Origin: Longimicrobiaceae bacterium
GTDB taxonomy: Bacteria > Gemmatimonadota > Gemmatimonadetes > Longimicrobiales > Longimicrobiaceae
Length of the DNA stretch: 42,115 nucleotides
Assembly: GCA_035936415.1 (NCBI GenBank)
Contig: DASYWD010000300.1
Coordinates: 1 to 42,115 of the forward strand
Reading direction: 5' to 3'
The notes under the pieces were generated by a model that searched no databases, was not told where the DNA came from, and saw only the letters and a list, made by a program, of their open reading frames with translations. The translations under genes and the position numbers were made by a program. Positions 8,564 to 15,032 of this stretch are shown here, piece after piece; position 1 is the stretch's first letter; the number at the start of each line of letters is the position of its first letter.

Positions 8564-10374
8564 CGGTTCTCCTCGATGATCTGCTTGAGCTCCGCCGGCA
8601 TCTCGCGGATGGGCTCGCGCGTGATCCGCATCTCCCCGTCGGGTCCCTTCTGGACGAGGACGTTGAAGCTGCCGTACGCCGGGTCCTTGTCCGGGTAGTC
8701 GTCGCGGAAGTGCCCGCCGCGGCTCTCCTTCCGCTCCAGCGCCGAGCGCGCCACCGCCTCGGAGACGGTGAGCAGGTTGGGGAGGTCGAGCGCGGTGTGC
8801 CAGCCGGGGTTGTACTCCCGGTTCCCCGCCACCCCCACCCGCGCCGCCCGCTCCCACAGCTCGGCGATCCCCTCCAGCGCGCGTTCCATCTCCTCCTCAC
8901 GGCGCACGATTCCCACCAGCTCCTGCATCATCTCCTGGAGGTCGTACTGCACCTGGTAGGGGCCTTCGCCGGAGGCGCCGCGGTCGAACGGCTCCAGCGC
9001 GCGGCGTGCGGCCTCGTCCGCGGTCGCAGGGTCGGCGGCGGGCGGCCCGTTCTCACGGGCGAATCGGGCGGCGTGCTCTCCCGCGCGCTTGCCGAAGACC
9101 AGGAGGTCGGAGAGGGAGTTCCCCCCCAGCCGGTTGGCGCCGTGCAGGCCGGCCGCGCACTCGCCGGCGGCGAAGAGCCCCGGCACGGTGGACATCTGGG
9201 TGTCCCCGTCCACCCGGATCCCGCCCATGACGTAGTGCGTGGTCGGCCCCACCTCCATCGCCTCCCTGGTGATGTCGATGTGGGCGAGCTGCATGAACTG
9301 GTGGTACATGCTGGGGAGCTTCCTGCGGATGTGCTCCGCGGCGTCGGGGAGCCTTTCGCGGATCCAGGCGATGTCCAGGTACACCCCGCCGTGCGGGCTC
9401 CCACGCCCCTCCCGCACCTCGCGCACGATGCACCGGGCCACGTGGTCGCGGGTGAGGAGCTCCGGCGGGCGGCGGGCGTCCTTGTCGCCCTGGGTGTAGC
9501 GCCACCCCTCCTCCGGGGAGTCGGCGGTCTGCGCACGGTAGTTCTCGGGGATGTCGTCGAACATGAAGCGCCGGCCGTCGCTGTTCACCAGGATTCCCCC
9601 TTCGCCGCGCACCCCCTCCGTCACCAGGATCCCGCGCACGCTCGGCGGCCACACCATCCCCGTGGGGTGGAACTGCACGAACTCCATGTCCTGCAGCGCC
9701 GCTCCCGCGTGGTAGGCCAGGGCGTGCCCGTCCCCGGTGTACTCCCACGAGTTGCTGGTGATCTTGTACGCCCGCCCGATCCCGCCGGTCGCCAGCACCA
9801 CCGCTCGGGCGCGGAAGAGGCGGAAGCGCCCCCGCTCGCGGTCGTAGGCGAAAGCCCCCGAGACCCGCTCCCCGTCCAGCAGGAGGGTGAGCACCGTGCA
9901 TTCCATGTGCACGTCGATCCCCCGGTGCACCCCGTGGTCCTGAAGGGTGCGGATCATCTCCAGCCCGGTGCGGTCGCCGACGTGGGCCAGGCGCGGGTAG
10001 CGGTGCCCCCCGAAGTTGCGCTGCAGGATGCGGCCGTCGGCGGTGCGGTCGAAGAGCGCGCCCCACGCCTCCAGCTCGCGGATCCGCTCCGGGGCCTCCC
10101 TGGCGTGCAGCTCGGCCATCCGCCAGTTGTTGAGGTACTGACCTCCGCGCATGGTGTCGGCGAAGTGCACCTGCCAGCTGTCGCGCTCGTCCACGTTCCC
10201 CATCGCCGCCGCCGCGCCGCCCTCGGCCATCACGGTGTGGGCCTTCCCCAGGAGCGACTTGCAGATCAGCCCCACCGAGACCCCTTCCGCCGCCGCGGCG
10301 ATCGCGGCCCGGAGCCCCGCCCCCCCCGCGCCGATCACCAGCACGTCGTGCTCGTGGGTCTGGTATTCGGCCAT
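8560..10374 (-). CDS. sdhA: Second succinate dehydrogenase/fumarate reductase flavoprotein subunit (Sdh1-type)
   Basis: Flavoprotein catalytic subunit, 604 aa. The dinucleotide motif IGAGGAGLRAA is at residues 14-24 and His46 in KAHTVMAEGG is the expected covalent FAD ligand. Substrate-site motifs are QFHPTGMVWP (His236), TEGVRGEGG (Arg256) and GANRLGGNSLSDLLVFG. It is clearly divergent from the SdhA encoded at 4795-6534 (for example AHTVMAEGG against SHTGAAQGG), so the pair are not a recent duplication. Direction of the reaction cannot be decided from sequence; homologous mycobacterial Sdh1 works as a succinate dehydrogenase. The ATG shares one base with the stop of the anchor gene upstream. 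Confidence 0.94.
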   Translation of the reverse strand: MAEYQTHEHDVLVIGAGGAGLRAAIAAAAEGVSVGLICKSLLGKAHTVMAEGGAAAAMGNVDERDSWQVHFADTMRGGQYLNNWRMAELHAREAPERIRELEAWGALFDRTADGRILQRNFGGHRYPRLAHVGDRTGLEMIRTLQDHGVHRGIDVHMECTVLTLLLDGERVSGAFAYDRERGRFRLFRARAVVLATGGIGRAYKITSNSWEYTGDGHALAYHAGAALQDMEFVQFHPTGMVWPPSVRGILVTEGVRGEGGILVNSDGRRFMFDDIPENYRAQTADSPEEGWRYTQGDKDARRPPELLTRDHVARCIVREVREGRGSPHGGVYLDIAWIRERLPDAAEHIRRKLPSMYHQFMQLAHIDITREAMEVGPTTHYVMGGIRVDGDTQMSTVPGLFAAGECAAGLHGANRLGGNSLSDLLVFGKRAGEHAARFARENGPPAADPATADEAARRALEPFDRGASGEGPYQVQYDLQEMMQELVGIVRREEEMERALEGIAELWERAARVGVAGNREYNPGWHTALDLPNLLTVSEAVARSALERKESRGGHFRDDYPDKDPAYGSFNVLVQKGPDGEMRITREPIREMPAELKQIIEENR

Positions 10375-11177
10375 CAGAGGATCCTCCAGTCCGTCCAGAT
10401 CCCCATCGAGCACATCCGCACGTAGAGGTCGGCGAAGGCCACGCCGATGAGGCTGGCCCACGCCCACTTCATGTGATGGCCGTTGAGGCGGCTGCACCCC
10501 TGGTAGCAGGCGTGCTGCGCCGGGTGCCGGGAAAGCTGGTCGATCCGCCCACCCACCAGGTGGCGCAGCGAGTGGCAGCCCAGCGTGTAGCCGCTCAGCA
10601 GCACCACGTTGAGGGTGAGCACCAGCGTCCCGAGCCCCACGCCGAACTCGGTCCTCCCCGTGGCCTCGTCGGCGAACCAGAACGCCTTCCAGGCGTCGTA
10701 GGCCAGGATCACGAGGAACAACAGGGCGATGTAGAGGAAGTACCGATGGGCGTTCTGCAGGATCAGGGGGAAGAAGCGCTCCCCCAGGTAGCCCTTGCGC
10801 GGCTCCCCCACGGTGCAGGCGGGCGGGTCGGCCCAGAACGCCCTGTAGTAGGCGCCGCGGTAGTAGTAGCAGGTGAAGCGGAAGAGGCCGGGGAAGGGGA
10901 GGATGAGCAGCGCCGGGGAGAAGAGGAGCCACCCCGGCCACCACGCCGGCTTCGGTCCGAGCCAGGCGTGCGGCGAGCTGCCCCAGAGCTCCGGCGAGTA
11001 GAAGGGCGAGAGGTACGGTCCGAAGGTGTAGTGCTCGCCCTGGAGGGCGGCCCAGGTGGCGTAGACGACGAAGGACGCCAGGATCGTGAAGGTCACCGCG
11101 GGCTGTACCCACCAGGCGTCGCGGCGCGAGGTCTGACCGAAGCGGCGTGGCTGGATCACCACGGGGAGAGTGGACAT
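10374..11177 (-). CDS. sdhC: Sdh1-type five-helix membrane anchor subunit
   Basis: Single large membrane subunit of the second complex, 267 aa with five predicted helices (about 24-45, 82-103, 144-166, 181-202, 237-256). It is not related in an obvious way to the SdhC/SdhD pair at 3870-4798 and resembles the mycobacterial Sdh1 anchor, including the segments FTCYYYRGAYYRAFWADPPAC, GYTLGCHSLRHLVGG and CYQGCSRLNGHHMKW. The cysteine and histidine content (Cys103, Cys120, Cys201, His202, Cys224, Cys228, His234, His235) is notable, since a mycobacterial homolog has been described with a membrane-embedded Rieske-type cluster; which residues would bind it here is not settled. AGGAG lies 11 bases upstream of the ATG. 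Confidence 0.88.
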   Translation of the reverse strand: MSTLPVVIQPRRFGQTSRRDAWWVQPAVTFTILASFVVYATWAALQGEHYTFGPYLSPFYSPELWGSSPHAWLGPKPAWWPGWLLFSPALLILPFPGLFRFTCYYYRGAYYRAFWADPPACTVGEPRKGYLGERFFPLILQNAHRYFLYIALLFLVILAYDAWKAFWFADEATGRTEFGVGLGTLVLTLNVVLLSGYTLGCHSLRHLVGGRIDQLSRHPAQHACYQGCSRLNGHHMKWAWASLIGVAFADLYVRMCSMGIWTDWRIL

Positions 11178-11239
11178 CGATCGTTGCGCTCCTGGTGGGG
11201 GACAGGGCGAGCTTCGGAGTTCGTTGGTCCGGCGATAAA

Positions 11240-11268
11240 CTATAGATGAGCGGCGGAGGGGCGTCAGG
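11240..11268 (-). promoter_or_regulatory. Promoter of the second succinate dehydrogenase operon
   Basis: Read on the minus strand: CTGACG (complement of 11263-11268), 17 bases, TATAGT (complement of 11240-11245). Predicted start near 11233, giving a leader of about 55 bases to the ATG at 11177. The -10 is strong, the -35 matches 4 of 6 positions. Confidence 0.6.
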
Positions 11269-11340
11269 CAAGGATTTCTGCCGTCGGCGGACCCGGACGG
11301 CCGGCTCCTCGCCCCGGGCCCGGCGGCTCGTCTCCCGGCT

Positions 11341-12765
11341 TCAGTTCGCCGCGGCCGGTGTGCCGAACGGCAGCCGCTCCGGCATGTCGGCGACGACGAA
11401 GGCCATCACCGCCATCGCCGCCACCGACTCGGCGAATTCGCGCGGGTCCAGCTTGTCCAGGGTGTCCGCGTCGGTGTGGTGGTACCAGAAGTACTCGGTG
11501 GGCTCCACGGCGAGCCCCATCCCCGGGACCCCCAGCGCCATGATGGGGCCGATGTCCGCGCCGCCGCCGCCCCGGGTGACGTTGCCGGCGTCGATCCGCT
11601 CCAGCAGGCTCCCTACCTGGCGCACCAGGGCGTACGCCGAGTCCGGGCCGGTGAAGCCGAAGCCGGTGGGCTTGAACACTCCCGCGTCCGACTCGATGGC
11701 GAGGACGTGGTTCGGGACCTGGGCGCGGTGCCGGTCGCGGTAGGCATTGGCGCCCCGCAGGCCGTTCTCCTCGTTGGTCCAGAGCACCACGCGGACCGTG
11801 CGGCGCGGGCGGAGCCCCAGCTCCTTCATCAGCCGCACCGCCTCCCACGCGGCCACGCTCCCGCCGGCATCGTCCATGGCGCCCTGGCCCACGTCCCACG
11901 AGTCGATGTGCCCGCCGAGCACCACCACCTCGTTGGGGCGCTCGCGCCCGCGGATCTCGGCGACCACGTTGCGCGACTGCGCGTCCGGGAGCGTCTGCGC
12001 GTTCATCTCCAGCCGCACCCGGGGGCGCTCGCCGCGCTCCTGCATGCGGTGGAGCATCATGGCGTCCTCCACCGTGATCGCGGCGTGCGGGATCTTCGCG
12101 ACCGCGGTGTCGTAGCGCATGCTGCCGGTGTGCGGCGTCTTCATGGAGAAGGGCGTGACCGAGCGGACCAGGCTCGCGACTGCGCCCACGCGGGCCGCCT
12201 CGATGGCGCCGTTGGTCCGGTAGCGCACCGTCGCGCCGTAGGTGGTGAAGGGGACGTCGAAGACGACGATCTTCCCGCGTGCCTCGGCGGCGCGGCGGGT
12301 CAGCTCGTCGAAGCTCCCCACCACCAGAACCTCGGCGGTGATCCCCCCGGGCGGCGTGGCGATGCTCCCGCCCAGCCCCAGCATGGGGAGGCTCTGCAGG
12401 CGGGGCGAGACCATCTCTGCGGACTCCCGGCCGCGCACCCAGTGCGGCACCATCACGGGCTCGCCGCGGACGTTGTCCAGCCCGTCCTTCCGCATCTCGG
12501 CGAGGATCCAGTCGATGGCCGCCTCCAGGTTGGGCGAGCCGCTGAACCGGGGGCCGAAGCGGTCCACCAGCACGGCGAGGCGGTTCCAGCCGGTGCTGTC
12601 CGCCAGGGCGCGGTCGATCAGCCGGTCGGCGCGCTCCCGGTACGCGGCGGTCACGGGACCGGCGGCCTGGGCGGCGCCGGGGGTCTGCGCGGGGACGCTC
12701 GCGGGCAGGGCGGCCGCGGCCAGTGCCGCCGCGACGAGGGCGCGGGAGAACGATGCTCGCTTCAT
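11341..12765 (-). CDS. Secreted M28-family zinc aminopeptidase/carboxypeptidase
   Basis: Exported peptidase of the M28 family, closest in layout to plasma glutamate carboxypeptidase-like enzymes. 474 aa from the ATG at 12765, chosen because it opens a clear signal peptide (MKRASFSRALVAAALAAAAL, cleavage near Ala26). A PA-type insert spans about residues 100-235. The two-zinc site is complete: His286 (GGHIDSW), Asp298 (MDDAGG), Glu332/Glu333 (NEENG), Asp360 (ESDAG) and His430 (YHHTDAD). It should act in the periplasm or outside the cell on small peptides. It stands alone; the divergent neighbour encodes another secreted metalloprotease. A longer frame to 12897 lacks a signal peptide at its start and is not favoured. 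Confidence 0.9.
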   Translation of the reverse strand: MKRASFSRALVAAALAAAALPASVPAQTPGAAQAAGPVTAAYRERADRLIDRALADSTGWNRLAVLVDRFGPRFSGSPNLEAAIDWILAEMRKDGLDNVRGEPVMVPHWVRGRESAEMVSPRLQSLPMLGLGGSIATPPGGITAEVLVVGSFDELTRRAAEARGKIVVFDVPFTTYGATVRYRTNGAIEAARVGAVASLVRSVTPFSMKTPHTGSMRYDTAVAKIPHAAITVEDAMMLHRMQERGERPRVRLEMNAQTLPDAQSRNVVAEIRGRERPNEVVVLGGHIDSWDVGQGAMDDAGGSVAAWEAVRLMKELGLRPRRTVRVVLWTNEENGLRGANAYRDRHRAQVPNHVLAIESDAGVFKPTGFGFTGPDSAYALVRQVGSLLERIDAGNVTRGGGGADIGPIMALGVPGMGLAVEPTEYFWYHHTDADTLDKLDPREFAESVAAMAVMAFVVADMPERLPFGTPAAAN

Positions 12766-12932
12766 GGCATACGGGGACAGGGCGGAGCGGTTCTGGCGTG
12801 AACGCTTGAACATACGGCGGGCGCACCTCCGGCGCCAACCTTCCACGTCACGCGCCGACGGCAAACGAAATCGGCGCCGCCGTGTACGGGGAAACACGTG
12901 TGTCGCTCGAACGCGTTGCCCGCCAGAGGATC

Positions 12933-13991
12933 ATGAAGCTTCTTATTCTCTCCGCCGGTCTCCTCTTCCTGGGGGGCGCCGCGCTGTCCGCGGCGGCCCA
13001 GGCGGACGGCCCGGCGGTGGCCGGCCGGGTGGTGGCGGCGGACGGGGGGAGTGTCGCGGGGGTGCGCGTCGTCCTCTCGGACGGGGCGTTCGCGGAATCG
13101 GCGACGGTCGGTTCCGACGGGAGGTTTGTGCTCCCGCTGCCGAAAGGGGTCGGCCGCGACGGGTTGACGCTGGCGGTCCGCGAGGGCGATGCGGCGGCGG
13201 CGCGCTACCACCCGGCGGAGGTGCGCGTGGAGGCGAAGGACGTGGACGAGGGGCAGGACTTCGTGCTCGTGCCCCGGGAGTGGACCATCCCCGCGGGGGC
13301 GTACGCCGGCGAGCGGGTGGAGATCAGTCCGCGCCTCGCCTTCGCGCCGGTGTGCGACGGGTGCTCGGCGTTCCTGCGGCGCGGCGCCGGCACCGAGGCG
13401 GGGGTGCGCACCTGGCCGGAGGCGTTCTTCCCTCTGCGGGTCGTCTTCGACCGGGAGTTCTCCGGCGCGCCGGTCACCGCGCGCGACTCGGTCTGGTTCT
13501 GGCGCGGGGCGGAGGCGCTGGAGCGCGACTTCGGCGCCCGGCTGGTGCGCCCGGCCCGGTTCAGCGAGGCGGCCGCCGTGGGCGACAGCACGCCCAACGA
13601 CATCATCTACGTGCAGATCGACCCGTCGCTCCGCGCGGCCGGGCTGGGAGTGAGCGGGGCCTACGGCCGCGACATCGTCTACGGCGAGGTGCGGCTGCAG
13701 CGGGGCTCCCTCCTCGCCGAGCCGAGCGGAGCCGGCCTGGTCGCGCACGAGCTGCTGCACGCCCTCGGGTTCGGCCACACCTGCAGCTGGCGCTCGGTGA
13801 TGGCGCTGGAGTCGCGCTGCCCGGCCAAGCGCGCGCCGCGCGCCACCGCGGAGGACGTGGCGTACGCCCAGGTGGTGCGCCGCGTGCGGGAGCTGCAGCG
13901 GGAGCACGGGGCGCGCTGGGGGCTGGAGGCGGCGCTCGCGGGGGAGGAGAGCCGGCCGGCGGCGGCCGCACCGGATGCGCGGGAGCACTGA
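12933..13991 (+). CDS. Secreted metzincin-like zinc metalloprotease with N-terminal regulatory-type domain
   Basis: Predicted exported zinc protease, 352 aa. The ATG at 12933 follows AGAGGA and starts a signal peptide (about 1-23, ending AAQA); an in-frame ATG at 12882 would bury it. Residues 27-110 look like a carboxypeptidase-regulatory-like beta-sandwich (VAGRVVAADGGSVAGVRVVL, then DGRFVLPLP). The catalytic domain carries HELLHALGFGH (His272, Glu273, His276, His282), the extended HExxHxxGxxH metzincin signature, with a Met-turn candidate at Met290 (RSVMAL). A CDGC pair (Cys141, Cys144) may form a disulfide. The exact peptidase family is not identified. Divergent from the M28 gene; a hairpin terminator follows. 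Confidence 0.8.
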   Translation: MKLLILSAGLLFLGGAALSAAAQADGPAVAGRVVAADGGSVAGVRVVLSDGAFAESATVGSDGRFVLPLPKGVGRDGLTLAVREGDAAAARYHPAEVRVEAKDVDEGQDFVLVPREWTIPAGAYAGERVEISPRLAFAPVCDGCSAFLRRGAGTEAGVRTWPEAFFPLRVVFDREFSGAPVTARDSVWFWRGAEALERDFGARLVRPARFSEAAAVGDSTPNDIIYVQIDPSLRAAGLGVSGAYGRDIVYGEVRLQRGSLLAEPSGAGLVAHELLHALGFGHTCSWRSVMALESRCPAKRAPRATAEDVAYAQVVRRVRELQREHGARWGLEAALAGEESRPAAAAPDAREH

Positions 13992-14051
13992 TGGCGGACC
14001 GCCGACACAGCCGGCAGGAACCTGCTCCCCCGGCAGACGCTTCAGCAGACA

Positions 14052-14090
14052 GAAAGGCCCCGCACCGTGAGTGGTGCCGGGGCCTCGTTC
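14052..14090. terminator. Probably bidirectional terminator between converging genes
   Basis: Stem of about 12 bp with one bulged base (AGGCCCCGCACC from 14055, GGTGCCGGGGCCT to 14085, loop GTGAG), CGTTCCGTCC on the right and, read on the minus strand, TTTCTGTCTGC on the left. It lies between the metalloprotease (+) stop and the secretin-domain gene (-) stop. Confidence 0.7.
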
Positions 14091-14128
14091 CGTCCGTCCG
14101 CGCGCCGACAGGTCGGGGGGTTAGAACG

Positions 14129-14815
14129 CTACGGCTCCTCGATCTCGGGCCGGAGCACCACCAGGACGTCGCGCGATCCCGAGGCGTCCTCCCAGCGCAG
14201 CAGCGCGGCGTCCTCCCGCTGCGTCGAGGTCTGCACGTTCCCCACCGTGGCCTCGTCGCCGGAGCGCACCACCACGACCGTCGCGGCGTCCACCGGGGAG
14301 GCGTCCACCCCGTAGCCGTACGGGTCCGTCACCTCGTCGCGGAGACGGGCCCGCACCTCCAGCCGCACCCGGCCGTCGTCCTGGACCGTGGGGGTCACCA
14401 CGAGCTCCGGGCCCTGGGCGCGTGCGGTGCCGTAGGGCCCCACGCGCAGGCTCCCGCTCCCCAGGGCGGCGGTGGAGCCGGAGAGCGCCAGCACCTGCAT
14501 CCGCGTGTCGGAGCGGACGAGCCGCCGGTCGTGGGCCAGCTCCACGAAGGCGGAGAAGGGGATGCCGGCGACCTCGCCGACGGCGCCGACGCCCCCTCTC
14601 CCGCGCCGGCCCCTCCCCGGGTCGGCCAGGATGCGGCCGCCGCCCGCCTGGGCGTACCGAAGGCCGATGCGCCGGGCCTCGGCGCGGTCGATCAGCAGGA
14701 CGTGGGCGTGCACGCGGACGTGCGGCGCTCCGGAGCCGGCCGCCGCCTGCGCGGAACCCGGGCCGGGGGCCGCCACGGAGAGCGTGAGCCCGGCCAGGAG
14801 GAGGAGTGCTCGCAT
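14129..14815 (-). CDS. Exported stand-alone secretin-domain protein
   Basis: 228-aa protein with a signal peptide (MRALLLLAGLTLSVAAPG, cleavage near Ala24). The mature part follows the order of a secretin core: a strand-helix unit VRVHAHVLLIDRAEARRIGLRY (33-54), a variable Gly-rich centre, LRVGPYGTARAQGPELVVTPTVQDDGRVRLEV (123-154), and a C-terminal TVVVVRSGDEATVGNVQ ... RDVLVVLRPEI (179-225). These match the beta-strand pattern of type II/III secretins and type IV pilus PilQ C-terminal domains, but the N-domains, lipobox and pilotin region are absent and no secretion genes are nearby. Whether it forms an outer-membrane ring is unknown. Homology is inferred by eye. Confidence 0.65.
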   Translation of the reverse strand: MRALLLLAGLTLSVAAPGPGSAQAAAGSGAPHVRVHAHVLLIDRAEARRIGLRYAQAGGGRILADPGRGRRGRGGVGAVGEVAGIPFSAFVELAHDRRLVRSDTRMQVLALSGSTAALGSGSLRVGPYGTARAQGPELVVTPTVQDDGRVRLEVRARLRDEVTDPYGYGVDASPVDAATVVVVRSGDEATVGNVQTSTQREDAALLRWEDASGSRDVLVVLRPEIEEP

Positions 14816-14980
14816 GATCACCTCGGATGACGTGTGTGCCGGAACCGTACCCGGAACGCCGCCGATCGTTCGATCGCGGAGCCGCGCCTTCTCCAGGCCG
14901 TCCCTCATCCGTCCCGCCGCACCTGCCGATACTCCCGGTCCGGCCCCTCCCCCGCGGCGGACCCTCCCGCCCCCATTCGT

Positions 14981-15007
14981 GTACAGGCAGCCGCCGTGAT
15001 CCTGTAC
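14981..15007. repeat. Inverted repeat upstream of recQ
   Basis: GTACAGG at 14981-14987 and its exact complement CCTGTAC at 15001-15007, separated by 13 bases (centres 20 bp apart, two helical turns), ending 25 bases before the recQ ATG. It could be an operator for a dimeric repressor. It does not match LexA boxes I know. Confidence 0.4.
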
Positions 15008-15032
15008 CCTTCGTGAACTCCCGCTGACCGTG

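Noticed and set aside
14863-14876. CGATCG-TT-CGATCG as an operator
   Set aside because: Two copies of a common self-complementary hexamer in GC-rich DNA; no promoter associated with it.
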